From an uncultured Actinomyces sp. (GTDB lineage Bacteria > Actinomycetota > Actinomycetes > Actinomycetales > Actinomycetaceae), in the NCBI GenBank assembly GCA_902373545.1, contig CABKMZ010000001.1, positions 50,816 to 114,815 of the forward strand: DNA of 64,000 nt, in the 5' to 3' direction. The notes beneath the pieces are model-generated. The model was not told the DNA's origin and made no database searches. It saw only the letters and a list, made by a program, of their open reading frames with translations. A program made the translations under genes and the position numbers. Below are positions 26,187-34,554 of this stretch, piece after piece (position 1 is the stretch's first letter; each line of letters starts with the position of its first letter).

Positions 26187-26202
26187 TAGAACATCTGTTC
26201 GA
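26187..26202. promoter_or_regulatory. LexA SOS box upstream of imuA'-imuB
   Basis: Minus-strand TCGAACAGATGTTCTA matches TCGAAC-N4-GTTCGA with one mismatch. TATAAG at its edge is a candidate -10 for imuA'. The divergent PEBP gene starts 96 bases away. Confidence 0.9.
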
Positions 26203-26297
26203 TAGAAGGAGTGTAGAACCCCGCTCACACATCTGCGTCCCGAGCGCACGTTCCCCTTCTCATACGCGACAATGGAGGCACAAGAAAAGGAGCACAC

Positions 26298-26825
26298 ATG
26301 TCCATCGATACTCGCCCCCTGGCCCCCGTCCCCTTTGAGGGCATCGATATGCCCAGCTTCACCCTGACCTCGTCCACCCTCACCGACGGCGCGCCGATGC
26401 CAGAGTCGGCGACCGCGCGCGCAGGCTCACTCTCCCCCGACCTGGCCTGGGAGGGCTTCCCCGAGAACACGGCGAGCTTCTTGCTCACCTGCTTCGATCC
26501 GGACGCGCCGATCCCCTCGGGCTGGTGGCACTGGGCGGTCCTGGACATCCCGGCGTCGATGACTCACCTGGAAGCGGGAGCCGGAGCCTCCGACCTCATG
26601 CTCGACGGCCCGGCATTCCACCTGCGCGGCGACGCGGGCGAAGCGTCCTACTTTGGCGCCGCTCCGCCGGCCGGGGACCGCCCGCACCGCTACATCTTCA
26701 CGGTGCACGCCCTGGACACGGACTCCCTGGGTCTGGACGACGACGCGACCCCGGCCATGGCCTCGTTCGTGGCGCTCAACCACACGATCGCGCGCGCGTC
26801 CCTGACCGTGACCCACCAGGCCTGA
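26298..26825 (+). CDS. YbhB/YbcL-type phosphatidylethanolamine-binding protein (PEBP)
   Basis: 175 residues of the bacterial Raf-kinase-inhibitor-like family. Family blocks: SPDLAWEGFPENTASF, LTCFDPDAPIPSGWWHW (the D-P-D-x-P ligand loop), GPAFHLRGDAGEASYFGA and PPAGDRPHRYIFTVHALD (conserved GxHRY-like loop). No signal peptide, so cytoplasmic. The biological role of bacterial members is poorly known. AAAGGAG lies 7 bases before the ATG. trmL follows after 4 bases, suggesting co-transcription. Confidence 0.92.
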   Translation: MSIDTRPLAPVPFEGIDMPSFTLTSSTLTDGAPMPESATARAGSLSPDLAWEGFPENTASFLLTCFDPDAPIPSGWWHWAVLDIPASMTHLEAGAGASDLMLDGPAFHLRGDAGEASYFGAAPPAGDRPHRYIFTVHALDTDSLGLDDDATPAMASFVALNHTIARASLTVTHQA

Positions 26826-26829
26826 GGAC

Positions 26830-27291
26830 ATGCTGCACATCATTTTCTGGGAACCGGAGATCCCCGGGAACACGGGCGCAGCGATTCGCCTGTCGGCCTG
26901 CACGGGCTCAATGCTGCACCTGGTGGAGCCCCTGGGCTTCGACATGGACGACGCGAAGCTGCGCAGGGCGGGATTGGACTACCACGACCTCGCACACGTA
27001 CGCGTCCACAAGTCTTTGGACGAGGCTCTCGCACAGGTTCCGGGTCGCGTGTGGGCGCTGACGGGCCACGCGAGCACCATGTATTCCGACGTCTCCTACA
27101 AGGACGGGGATGGCCTGCTCTTTGGGCGCGAGTCGGTGGGACTGTCCGAGGACGCCATGAATCACCCGCGCGTGGCGGATCGCGTGCGCATCCAGATGGT
27201 GGAGGGGGTGCGCTCCCTCAACCTGGCAAACTCGGCGTCGATCGTCCTGTACGAGGCCTGGCGTCAGCTGGGCTTCCCCGGCGGCGTGTAG
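26830..27291 (+). CDS. trmL: tRNA (cytidine/uridine-34 2'-O)-methyltransferase TrmL
   Basis: SPOUT-class methyltransferase acting on the wobble base of tRNA-Leu isoacceptors. 153 residues, the normal size of this minimal SPOUT enzyme. Motifs: IIFWEPEIPGNTGAAIRL at the N-terminus, LLFGRESVGLSED, and the knot VRSLNLANSASIVLYEAWRQ, which binds SAM. The GNTG and SLNLANS blocks are diagnostic. It overlaps nothing and follows the PEBP gene by 4 bases. Confidence 0.95.
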   Translation: MLHIIFWEPEIPGNTGAAIRLSACTGSMLHLVEPLGFDMDDAKLRRAGLDYHDLAHVRVHKSLDEALAQVPGRVWALTGHASTMYSDVSYKDGDGLLFGRESVGLSEDAMNHPRVADRVRIQMVEGVRSLNLANSASIVLYEAWRQLGFPGGV

Positions 27292-27311
27292 CCCCACCGC
27301 GCACAGACAAA

Positions 27312-27345
27312 CGAGGCCCGGGTCGGATTGCTCCGCCGGGCCTCG
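27312..27345. terminator. Hairpin between convergent trmL and membrane-protein gene
   Basis: Ten-base arms CGAGGCCCGG and CCGGGCCTCG with a 14-base loop. No T tract follows on either strand, so efficiency is uncertain. Confidence 0.5.
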
Positions 27346-27378
27346 TATCGCGCGCTCGCCTCGGGGACGAGGCCTGGG

Positions 27379-27870
27379 TCAGTTCGACTTCCACAGCGGG
27401 CTTTGACGCTCGACCTGCTCAGCGAGCGAAACGATCCTGCGCGGATTCGAGCGCCACATCCACACGACGCCGATGAGGGAGACGAGCAAAGGCAGGTAGT
27501 AGAAGTCGACGCCCATGCCAGTCCAGGCCGAGCGCGCCGAGTTGAGCTCATCAAGGCCAAGCGAGGCGACCCACAGGACGATCGGTACGGCGATCGACAG
27601 ACCGATCGCCACCCAGCCGACCTGGCGCATGCGCCTGCCGTTATGCGTCAGGGCGACGGCGGCAACGAGGTAGTCAACCCCGGCCAGGAGCGCAACGATC
27701 TGCGGCCCCCAGGGCTTGCCCTGCCCATGGAAGAGATCAACGATAGCCGTCACGAAAATCCAGGCCCCGAAGAGCCAAAACAGCGCAATAATAATGCGCC
27801 CTAGCCCAAGGGAGGGCGGGCGCCGATCGCGCGCGCCACCGCCGTCATGAGTCGTGTCTTGTTCATGCAC
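27379..27870 (-). CDS. Integral membrane protein, unknown function (163 aa)
   Basis: Four predicted membrane segments: IIIALFWLFGAWIFVTAIV, IVALLAGVDYLVAAVAL, VGWVAIGLSIAVPIVLWVAS and FYYLPLLVSLIGVVWMW, preceded by a polar N-terminus and followed by a polar tail ending QSPLWKSN. No catalytic motif is visible. It is convergent with trmL and divergent from lpd. I do not recognise the family. Confidence 0.8.
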   Translation of the reverse strand: MHEQDTTHDGGGARDRRPPSLGLGRIIIALFWLFGAWIFVTAIVDLFHGQGKPWGPQIVALLAGVDYLVAAVALTHNGRRMRQVGWVAIGLSIAVPIVLWVASLGLDELNSARSAWTGMGVDFYYLPLLVSLIGVVWMWRSNPRRIVSLAEQVERQSPLWKSN

Positions 27871-28082
27871 GCTCCGATCCTACCGACAGGTCTGTCGCGC
27901 TGCACCGCGTTTCATTTGTCAGTCGAACCACGGCAAGTCGTGTGGCCTGATACACCGTGATGGAACATCGAGCTTGGAGACAGCGTTGCACAAACGTGGG
28001 ACAATAGGCCTATATGGACCGTGAGGCCCGTCATGCAAACAATCACCTGAGCGTCAAGCTCATCAACGAGGAGTTATCTACC

Positions 28083-29456
28083 TTGAGCGAATCGACCTAC
28101 GACATCGTCATTCTGGGTGCGGGTTCCGGCGGCTACGCGACCGCCCTGCGCGCCGCGCAGCTGGGCATGACAGTCGCCCTCATCGACGGCGATAAGGTGG
28201 GCGGCACCTGCCTGCACCGCGGCTGCATCCCCACGAAGGCGTACCTGCACGCCGCCGAGACTGCCGAGGCCGTGCGCGAGTCCGCGAAGTTCGGCGTCAA
28301 CTCCACCTTCAACGGCATCGACATGGCCCAGGTCGGCAAGTACCGCGACTCGGTCATCTCCGGCCTGTACAAGGGCCTGCAGGGGCTGCTCAAGTCCCGC
28401 AAGGTCGAGCTCATCTCCGGCTGGGGCCGCCTGGCCGACGCGAACACCGTCGAGGTGAACGGCCAGCGCATCACCGGCCGCAACATCGTCCTGGCGACCG
28501 GCTCCTACTCGCGTTCCATCCCCGGCCTGGACATTGGTGGCCGCATCATTTCCTCCGATCAGGCGCTGCAGATGGACTGGGTTCCCTCCTCTGCCGTGAT
28601 CCTGGGTGGCGGCGTCATCGGTCTGGAGTTCGCGTCCGTGTGGCGCAGCTTCGGCGCCGAGGTCACGATCATTGAGGCGCTGCCCCACCTCGCCAACAAC
28701 GAGGACGAGGCCATCTCCAAGCAGCTTGAGCGCGCCTACCGTAAGCGCGGCATCAAGTTCCACACGAACACACGCTTCGCCTCCGCGACGCAGTCCGAGC
28801 AGGGCGTGCACGTGGCCACCGAAGACGGCAAGACCTTCGATGCGGACGTCCTGCTGGTCGCGGTTGGCCGCGGCCCCGTCACCGAGGGCCTGGGTTACGA
28901 GCAGGTCGGCATCACGCTGGATCGCGGCTTCGTCATCACCAATGATCGCCTGCACACGGGCGTGGGCAACATCTACGCGGTCGGCGACATCGTCCCCGGC
29001 CTGCAGCTGGCGCACCGCGGCTTCATGCAGGGTATCTTCGTGGCCGAAGAGATTGCTGGCCTGAACCCGACCATGCAGGCTGACATCGACATCCCGCGCG
29101 TGACCTTCTGCGAGCCCGAAATTGCCTCGGTCGGCATGACGGAGAAGCAGGCCCGCGAAAAGTACGGCGATCAGGTGCGCACGGTCGAGTACAACCTCGC
29201 CGGCAACGGAAAGTCGTCTATCCTGGCAACGTCGGGTCTCATCAAGCTGGTCTCGGTTGAGGGCGGTCCGATCGTGGGCTTCCACGGCATCGGCGCGCGC
29301 ATCGGTGAGCAGATTGGTGAGGGCGAGCTCATGGTGAACTGGGAGGCGTACCCCTCGGACGTTGCGTCCCTGATTCACGCGCACCCGAGCCAGAACGAGT
29401 CGCTCGGCGAGGCAGCTATGGCGCTGGCCGGCAAGCCCCTCCACGTCCACAACTGA
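28083..29456 (+). CDS. lpd: Dihydrolipoyl dehydrogenase (E3)
   Basis: Flavoprotein that reoxidises lipoyl groups of 2-oxoacid dehydrogenase complexes, giving NADH. I choose the TTG at 28083 because GAGGAG is 9 bases upstream and the product then begins SESTYDIVILGAGSGGYATA; the open frame extends 69 bases further without similarity. The redox disulphide is in GGTCLHRGCIPTKAYL (Cys43, Cys48), NAD site VILGGGVIGLEFASVW, FAD site IYAVGDIVPG, and the active-site His in IHAHPSQNE. 457 residues. dlaT follows after 24 bases. Confidence 0.95.
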   Translation: MSESTYDIVILGAGSGGYATALRAAQLGMTVALIDGDKVGGTCLHRGCIPTKAYLHAAETAEAVRESAKFGVNSTFNGIDMAQVGKYRDSVISGLYKGLQGLLKSRKVELISGWGRLADANTVEVNGQRITGRNIVLATGSYSRSIPGLDIGGRIISSDQALQMDWVPSSAVILGGGVIGLEFASVWRSFGAEVTIIEALPHLANNEDEAISKQLERAYRKRGIKFHTNTRFASATQSEQGVHVATEDGKTFDADVLLVAVGRGPVTEGLGYEQVGITLDRGFVITNDRLHTGVGNIYAVGDIVPGLQLAHRGFMQGIFVAEEIAGLNPTMQADIDIPRVTFCEPEIASVGMTEKQAREKYGDQVRTVEYNLAGNGKSSILATSGLIKLVSVEGGPIVGFHGIGARIGEQIGEGELMVNWEAYPSDVASLIHAHPSQNESLGEAAMALAGKPLHVHN

Positions 29457-29480
29457 TACAGCTTTATTAGGAGAACACAC

Positions 29481-31205
29481 ATGGCAACGTCAGTGACCAT
29501 GCCCGCTCTGGGCGAGTCCGTCACCGAGGGCACCGTTACGACGTGGCTCAAGCAGGTCGGCGATACCGTCGAGCTCGACGAGCCCATCGTTGAGGTGTCC
29601 ACCGACAAGGTCGACTCCGAGGTCCCCTCCCCCGTCGCCGGCGTCCTTCTCGAGATCCTGGTTCCCGAGGATGAGACCGTCGAGGTCGGCACCGAGATCG
29701 CTCGCATCGGCGATGCGTCCGAGGCTTCGGCCCCCGCCGCTGCGCCCGCCGCCGCCCCGGTTGAGGCTCCGGCTGCCCCCGCGACACCCGCTCCGGCTCC
29801 CGCGCCTGCCCAGGGCACCGAGGTGCGTATGCCGGCGCTTGGCGAGTCCGTCACCGAGGGCACCGTGACCACGTGGCTCAAGGCCGTGGGCGACGCCGTC
29901 GACGCCGACGAGCCGCTGCTCGAGGTCTCCACCGACAAGGTGGACTCCGAGGTCCCCGCTCCCGTGGCTGGCTTCCTCGCCGAGATCCGCGTGCCCGAGG
30001 ATGAGACCGTCGAGGTCGGCACCGTCGTCGCGATCATTTCCGCGACCGCTCCTTCCGCCGCCCCCGCGGCCGCTAGCGCCGCGCCCGCACCGGCACCGGT
30101 CGCTCCCGCCGCCCCGGCTGCGCCCGCTGCTCCGGTTGCCCCCGCGGCTCCCGTGGCGCCTGCTGCTCCGGTTGCCCCCGCGGCTCCGGCCCCTGTCGAC
30201 CCGTTCCCGAACGCCTCGACGCTGGCCGCCAAGGCGAGCGCCGCTCCGGTCGTCGCGTCCCCCGCGGCCGCGACCGGCAGCGCGTACGTGACCCCGATCG
30301 TTCGCAAGCTCGCGCGCGAGCTCGGCGTTGACCTGGCCACCGTGTCGGGTTCCGGCGTCGGCGGCCGCGTGCGCCGTGAGGACGTCGAGGCTGCTGCCGC
30401 CGCCGCGCGCGCCGCTGCTGCTGCTCCGGCGCCGGTCGCCCCCGCCGCTCCCGCTGCCAAGGCCGAGGCCACCCGTGAGCCCTCGCCGCTGCGTGGCACG
30501 ACTGAGAAGATGTCGCGTCTGCGCCAGACGATCGCTCGCCGCATGGTCGAGTCCCTGCAGACTGCCGCCCAGCTCACCACGGTCATCGAGGTGGACGTCA
30601 CCAAGGTGGCCGCGCTTCGCGCCCGCTCGAAGGACGCCTTCCTGGCCACGCACGGCACGAAGCTGACCTTCCTGCCCTTCTTCGTGAAGGCGGCGACGGA
30701 GGCTCTCGCCTACCACCCGAAGATCAACGCGACCATCAACGACAAGGAGGTCACGTACTTCGATCACGAGCACGTGGGCATCGCCGTTGACACGCCGCGT
30801 GGCCTGCTCGTCCCGGTCATGAAGAATGCGGGCGAGAAGGACATCCCCGGCATCGCCGCGTCCATCAATGACCTGGCGGCACGCACCCGCGACTCGAAGA
30901 TCGGCCCCGACGAGCTGTCCGGCTCCACCTTCACGGTGACCAACACCGGTTCGGGTGGCGCCCTCTTCGACACGCCGATCCTCAACACGCCGGAGACCGC
31001 GATCATGGGTGTCGGCACGATCGTGAAGCGTCCCGTCGTGATGAAGGGGGCCGACGGCGCCGATGTCATCGCGATTCGCTCGATGGTCTACCTGTCGCTG
31101 TCCTACGACCACCGCCTGGTCGACGGCGCCGATGCGTCGCGCTTCCTCATGGACGTGAAGAAGCGCCTCGAGGCCGGCGAGTTCGAGGCTGATCTGGCTC
31201 TCTGA
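29481..31205 (+). CDS. dlaT: Dihydrolipoamide acyltransferase E2 with two lipoyl domains
   Basis: 574 residues. Two lipoyl domains at about 3-78 and 114-190 with lipoylated Lys43 and Lys153 (both in [12 protein letters not shown]), joined by Ala/Pro linkers; a longer linker with repeated APAAPVAP leads to the E3-binding domain ([16 protein letters not shown]), and the catalytic domain has [11 protein letters not shown] with His544 and Asp548. In actinobacteria such a protein (DlaT, often labelled SucB) serves pyruvate dehydrogenase; a succinyl- or branched-chain role cannot be excluded. AGGAGAA precedes the ATG. Confidence 0.93.
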   Translation: MATSVTMPALGESVTEGTVTTWLKQVGDTVELDEPIVEVSTDKVDSEVPSPVAGVLLEILVPEDETVEVGTEIARIGDASEASAPAAAPAAAPVEAPAAPATPAPAPAPAQGTEVRMPALGESVTEGTVTTWLKAVGDAVDADEPLLEVSTDKVDSEVPAPVAGFLAEIRVPEDETVEVGTVVAIISATAPSAAPAAASAAPAPAPVAPAAPAAPAAPVAPAAPVAPAAPVAPAAPAPVDPFPNASTLAAKASAAPVVASPAAATGSAYVTPIVRKLARELGVDLATVSGSGVGGRVRREDVEAAAAAARAAAAAPAPVAPAAPAAKAEATREPSPLRGTTEKMSRLRQTIARRMVESLQTAAQLTTVIEVDVTKVAALRARSKDAFLATHGTKLTFLPFFVKAATEALAYHPKINATINDKEVTYFDHEHVGIAVDTPRGLLVPVMKNAGEKDIPGIAASINDLAARTRDSKIGPDELSGSTFTVTNTGSGGALFDTPILNTPETAIMGVGTIVKRPVVMKGADGADVIAIRSMVYLSLSYDHRLVDGADASRFLMDVKKRLEAGEFEADLAL

Positions 31206-31214
31206 TTCGTCTCC

Positions 31215-31262
31215 ACACGCACTGATGGGGTGGGCCCGCGGGCCCACCCCATCAGTGCGTGT
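31215..31262. terminator. Perfect 24-bp-arm palindrome between convergent genes
   Basis: The 48 bases form an uninterrupted inverted repeat (arm starts ACACGCACTGATGGGGTGGG). It stands 9 bases after the dlaT stop and 13 before the end of the opposing gene, and should stop transcription from both sides. No T tract is present. Confidence 0.8.
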
Positions 31263-31275
31263 CGTGCATCCGCCG

Positions 31276-32598
31276 CTACTGGCCCGACTGCGCTGCGGGC
31301 GCATCGGCCAGGCGCGCGGAGACGACTTTGCCGGACACCGGATCGACGCGAAGAATCAAGCCGCTGGAGTTGGGGGCACCGTGCTGATCACACTCGCCGT
31401 CCTTGCACGTCTCCGACTCGGTGACGACAAGCGTCGCACTGACGTCCACGGCCCCCGGTTCGCAGGTCACGACGGTCAGGTCCTGGACCGACGAGGACAG
31501 CTTCACCACCTGCACTCCCTCTGAGCGCATCGTCTCGATGCGCCCCGTGTCCTGTTCCAGCAGCTCACCGCCGAGGACGTCGTTGAGCTTGGTTTCGTCC
31601 GCGTCTTTCATCGCTTGATCGCGCGTGGCAATCGCGTGATTGATGAGGTCGGTGGCCACTGCGGGATCGCACAGATCGGGTTCGGTGTCGGCAGACTGTT
31701 GCGTCGTGGCCTGCACGCTGGGCGTGCGCGGGGTGCCCAGAGCGGACCACGCCCATATACCTACTGCGCCGGCTCCGATGCCGACAAGCGCAAGGCACGC
31801 GACGAGCAACCAAGCCCGACGGTGACGACGGGGACGCGACGCGCGATCCGACTGGGTTGAGGCACGCAGCTCTTCTTCAGTCAGGGTATCTTCGCGCAAG
31901 GCCGCCGCACGCAGGTCGGCGATCACCTGCTCGGGGTCGACGGGCTCACGCGAAATTACGTGCTCATCGGGGTCTGGGATCAGCGGGGTGCCTCCTGACC
32001 CCACGCGCTCGGCAGCGTCGAAACCCAAGTCAGCCAAGGCCTCGTCCATCTGTAGCAGGGAGGCGATCTGGCGCAGGCACTGCCGGTCCCCCTCCATGCC
32101 TGAGTGTCCCAGGCTCCATCCGGGGGTCCCCTCCCCCTGCCGGATCTCGTCAATGAGGTCGATGATGACCGCACGCCCCTGCGGTGTCACGATGATGTTT
32201 GCAGGCGTCAGGTCCCCATGAACGATGCCCACCCCGTGCAGCGCGCTCAGGCCGGCGGCGATGCCCTCGATGATCTGGCGGCGCGTGGCTTTGGGGCGTA
32301 GGTCGGCCGAGCCGATCTCGACGTCAAGCGGGCGGCCGGCAACAAAATCCTGGACGATCGCCCAGCGCCCGTCCTCGGATCGGGCCACGTCGCGCAGGGC
32401 GACGACGTGGCGCGAGGACACGGACGCCCAGGCCTTCCATCGCTCAAGCGAGGCCTGCCCGTCCGCCGACGACCGCAGCGCGATCAGCGCCTCACCGGCG
32501 CTCGACCGTGTCTTCCATAGAGGCCCGCGCGCTCCGACGTGGAACACCTGGCCGATCTCATAACCCCCGATATCCATGGGTATATTGTCCAAACTCAC
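31276..32598 (-). CDS. Kinase-like membrane protein with degenerate protein-kinase domain
   Basis: 440 residues. Residues about 12-165 resemble a Ser/Thr kinase: VHGDLTPANIIV (catalytic-loop Asp129 and Asn134) and VIIDLID (Asp147 in place of DFG) remain, but the beta-3 lysine position reads ALIALRS without Lys and the glycine loop is poor. A membrane segment at about 263-284 leads to a secreted C-terminal domain with four Cys (LCDPAVA, VTCEPG, ETCKDGECD). Probably a pseudokinase or weak kinase transmitting a wall or envelope signal. GTG at 32598 or ATG at 32577 may be the start. Confidence 0.75.
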   Translation of the reverse strand: MSLDNIPMDIGGYEIGQVFHVGARGPLWKTRSSAGEALIALRSSADGQASLERWKAWASVSSRHVVALRDVARSEDGRWAIVQDFVAGRPLDVEIGSADLRPKATRRQIIEGIAAGLSALHGVGIVHGDLTPANIIVTPQGRAVIIDLIDEIRQGEGTPGWSLGHSGMEGDRQCLRQIASLLQMDEALADLGFDAAERVGSGGTPLIPDPDEHVISREPVDPEQVIADLRAAALREDTLTEEELRASTQSDRASRPRRHRRAWLLVACLALVGIGAGAVGIWAWSALGTPRTPSVQATTQQSADTEPDLCDPAVATDLINHAIATRDQAMKDADETKLNDVLGGELLEQDTGRIETMRSEGVQVVKLSSSVQDLTVVTCEPGAVDVSATLVVTESETCKDGECDQHGAPNSSGLILRVDPVSGKVVSARLADAPAAQSGQ

Positions 32599-32682
32599 AC
32601 AATGTGATGCAACTCATTTCACATAGCGTCAGGTCGGACGCGTGGACTTTCTCGGGGTTTATACACGTAGAATGGTGATGCT

Positions 32683-33375
32683 ATGAGTGAAAAGAATCCC
32701 CCCGCTAAGAGGCGCTTCTACCAGAACATCCTCGACGCGTATCGACTGACCGCACGCACGTATCCGGCACTCCCGTGGATGCTCCTGGGAACTGCCGCGC
32801 TCGTCATCGTCCTGTTCTTGCTGCTGGCGTTCCTGACGAACACTTCCTGGATTGGCTGGCTTGTCGTCGGCATCATGGGATCCATCACCGCAGCGCTCGC
32901 ACTCCTGAGTTTCCTTGCGCGCCGCGCGCTCTACGCCCAGGTCGAACAGACCACCGGCGCTGTGAAGGTCGCACTCTCTCAGATCCAGCGCGGCTGGATC
33001 ATCCCCGAGCAGCCCGTCGCCTTCACCCGCGAGCAGGATCTCGTCTGGCGCATCGTGGGCCGACCGGGCATTGTCCTCATCTCCGAGGGCCCCGCATCTC
33101 GCGTTCGCGCTCTCCTGAACACCGAGTCCAAGCGCGTTACCAAGATCATGCGCAACGTGCCCATCCACCAGATTCAGGTGGGTCACGACGAGGGCCAGGT
33201 CGCCCTCAAGGATCTGCAGCGCGAGCTGCGCAGGCTGAAGAACGTCCTGACGGCCGAGGAGGTCCCCCAGGTGTCGGCGCGCATTAATGCGCTGCGCTCG
33301 GGCGAACCCCCGATTCCCAAGGGCGTCGACCCTCTGCGGGCACGCACGTCGCGTCGTGCACTTCGCGGAAACTGA
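32683..33375 (+). CDS. DUF4191 membrane protein
   Basis: 230 residues matching the actinobacterial DUF4191 family: RRFYQNILDAYRLTART, two membrane helices (WMLLGTAALVIVLFLLLAFL, IGWLVVGIMGSITAALAL), then a cytoplasmic domain with RRALYAQVEQTTGA, QRGWIIPEQPVAF and RAGRPG-like GRPGIVLISEGP. The function is unknown; in mycobacteria it stands beside lipA/lipB and near dlaT, so the link with dlaT is kept here although lipA/lipB are not in the window. GGTGAT precedes the ATG. Confidence 0.88.
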   Translation: MSEKNPPAKRRFYQNILDAYRLTARTYPALPWMLLGTAALVIVLFLLLAFLTNTSWIGWLVVGIMGSITAALALLSFLARRALYAQVEQTTGAVKVALSQIQRGWIIPEQPVAFTREQDLVWRIVGRPGIVLISEGPASRVRALLNTESKRVTKIMRNVPIHQIQVGHDEGQVALKDLQRELRRLKNVLTAEEVPQVSARINALRSGEPPIPKGVDPLRARTSRRALRGN

Positions 33376-33385
33376 ACCATACAGT

Positions 33386-33418
33386 CAAGTGGGCGAGCAC
33401 ATAGTGCTCGCCCACTTG
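33386..33418 (+). terminator. Hairpin after DUF4191 gene
   Basis: Fifteen-base perfect arms (CAAGTGGGCGAGCAC / GTGCTCGCCCACTTG) with an ATA loop, 10 bases after the stop. No T tract. Confidence 0.75.
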
Positions 33419-33446
33419 TGCATCCAGGATATGAGACCCCCTGGAC

Positions 33447-33474
33447 ATGCATAGTATGCATCTGTTTGCATAAT
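33447..33474 (+). promoter_or_regulatory. ATGCAT repeat operator/promoter of first binding protein
   Basis: ATGCAT-AGT-ATGCAT, then 5 bases, then TGCATAAT, whose CATAAT may be the -10. The same ATGCAT-N5-TGCATAAT arrangement precedes the second binding-protein gene, which points to one shared regulator. Confidence 0.55.
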
Positions 33475-33519
33475 CAGTATCAGCGAGCACCTCCAACACA
33501 GATACTGAGGAACATAATC

Positions 33520-34455
33520 ATGCACACGACGAAGATTCTCGCAGCGCTGACCGTAGCCACCTCGGCGGTCGCACTGGCGGCTTGCGCCGACCCGACGACA
33601 AACACGACCAGCGCCGGACAGTCCGCTACCGCCGCCTCGTCGAACACCGCCGCATACGACGTGTCCCAGATCCCCACTGACCCGACCATCGCAGCACTGG
33701 TCCCCGAGGAGGTCAAAAAGCGGGGCACGCTGCGCAACGGCGCCTCAACCGGTTACGCACCGGCCGAGTACATGGCCACCGACGGGCAGACCCCCATTGG
33801 CTACGACATCGACATCAACAAGGCACTGGCCAAGGTGATGGGCCTCGAGGAGGGCACGACGCAGCACTCCGAGTTCCCGACGATTATCCCCGCCCTTGGC
33901 ACCAAGTTCGACGTCGGCATCTCCTCCTTCACGATCACCTCCGAGCGGGAGCAACAGGTCAACATGGTTTCCTACCTCAACGTCGGCTCAGCGTGGGGCG
34001 TGGCGACGGGCAACCCGAAGAGTTTCGACACCTCCAACCCCTGCGGCACGACGATTGCCGTGCAGACGGGTACCGCGCAGGAGACCTACGCGCAAGAGCT
34101 GTCCAAGCAGTGCGAGGCTGACGGCAAGGGGAAGATCACGATCATGCCACACGAGCTGCAGACCGACATCGCCACGAAGATCATTTCTGGCCAGTACGAC
34201 GCAACCCTGGCCGACTCAACCGTGATCGGCTACACCGCCGCCGGTTCGAACGGCAAGATCGAACAGCTCGGCGACGTCTTTGAGTCCGCACCCCAGGGCG
34301 TGGCGATCGCCAAGGACGACGCAGAACTGACCGAGGCCGTCCAGCAGGCCATGCAGTACCTCATGGACAACGGCTACCTGGAGGACATCCTGGCCCATTA
34401 CGGCGCCGATAGCGCGGCGCTTTCAACCGCCGAGCTCAACCCCACGGTCGACTGA
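33520..34455 (+). CDS. ABC importer substrate-binding lipoprotein 1 (family 3)
   Basis: 311 residues from the ATG at 33520, with GAGGAA upstream. Signal peptide with lipobox ALAAC, then a Ser/Thr-rich linker and a periplasmic-binding fold of the polar-amino-acid type (SBP_bac_3): GTLRNGASTGYAPAEYM, GYDIDINKALAKVMG, FDVGISSFTITSERE, AVQTGTAQETYAQEL and VFESAPQGVAIAKDD. Extracellular, lipid-anchored. It delivers an amino acid or similar small solute to the permease at 35510. Nearly duplicated by the next gene. Confidence 0.93.
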   Translation: MHTTKILAALTVATSAVALAACADPTTNTTSAGQSATAASSNTAAYDVSQIPTDPTIAALVPEEVKKRGTLRNGASTGYAPAEYMATDGQTPIGYDIDINKALAKVMGLEEGTTQHSEFPTIIPALGTKFDVGISSFTITSEREQQVNMVSYLNVGSAWGVATGNPKSFDTSNPCGTTIAVQTGTAQETYAQELSKQCEADGKGKITIMPHELQTDIATKIISGQYDATLADSTVIGYTAAGSNGKIEQLGDVFESAPQGVAIAKDDAELTEAVQQAMQYLMDNGYLEDILAHYGADSAALSTAELNPTVD

Positions 34456-34469
34456 TACGTGACACGAAA

Positions 34470-34506
34470 CGCATAATATGCATCGCTATGCATATAGGTG
34501 CATAAT
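34470..34506 (+). promoter_or_regulatory. ATGCAT repeat operator/promoter of second binding protein
   Basis: CGCAT-AAT-ATGCAT-CGCT-ATGCAT, 5 bases, then TGCATAAT. The distance from the last ATGCAT to TGCATAAT is identical to that in the first copy, whereas the upstream half-site spacing differs by one base. Confidence 0.55.
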
Positions 34507-34554
34507 GATAGCAACAGCGGGGCACACGGCCCCCACCCCATCGGAAGGCACATC

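Noticed and set aside
29490-31304. 604-codon open frame on the minus strand
   Set aside because: Shadow of dlaT; the Gly/Arg-rich sequence is the reverse of the Ala/Pro linkers.
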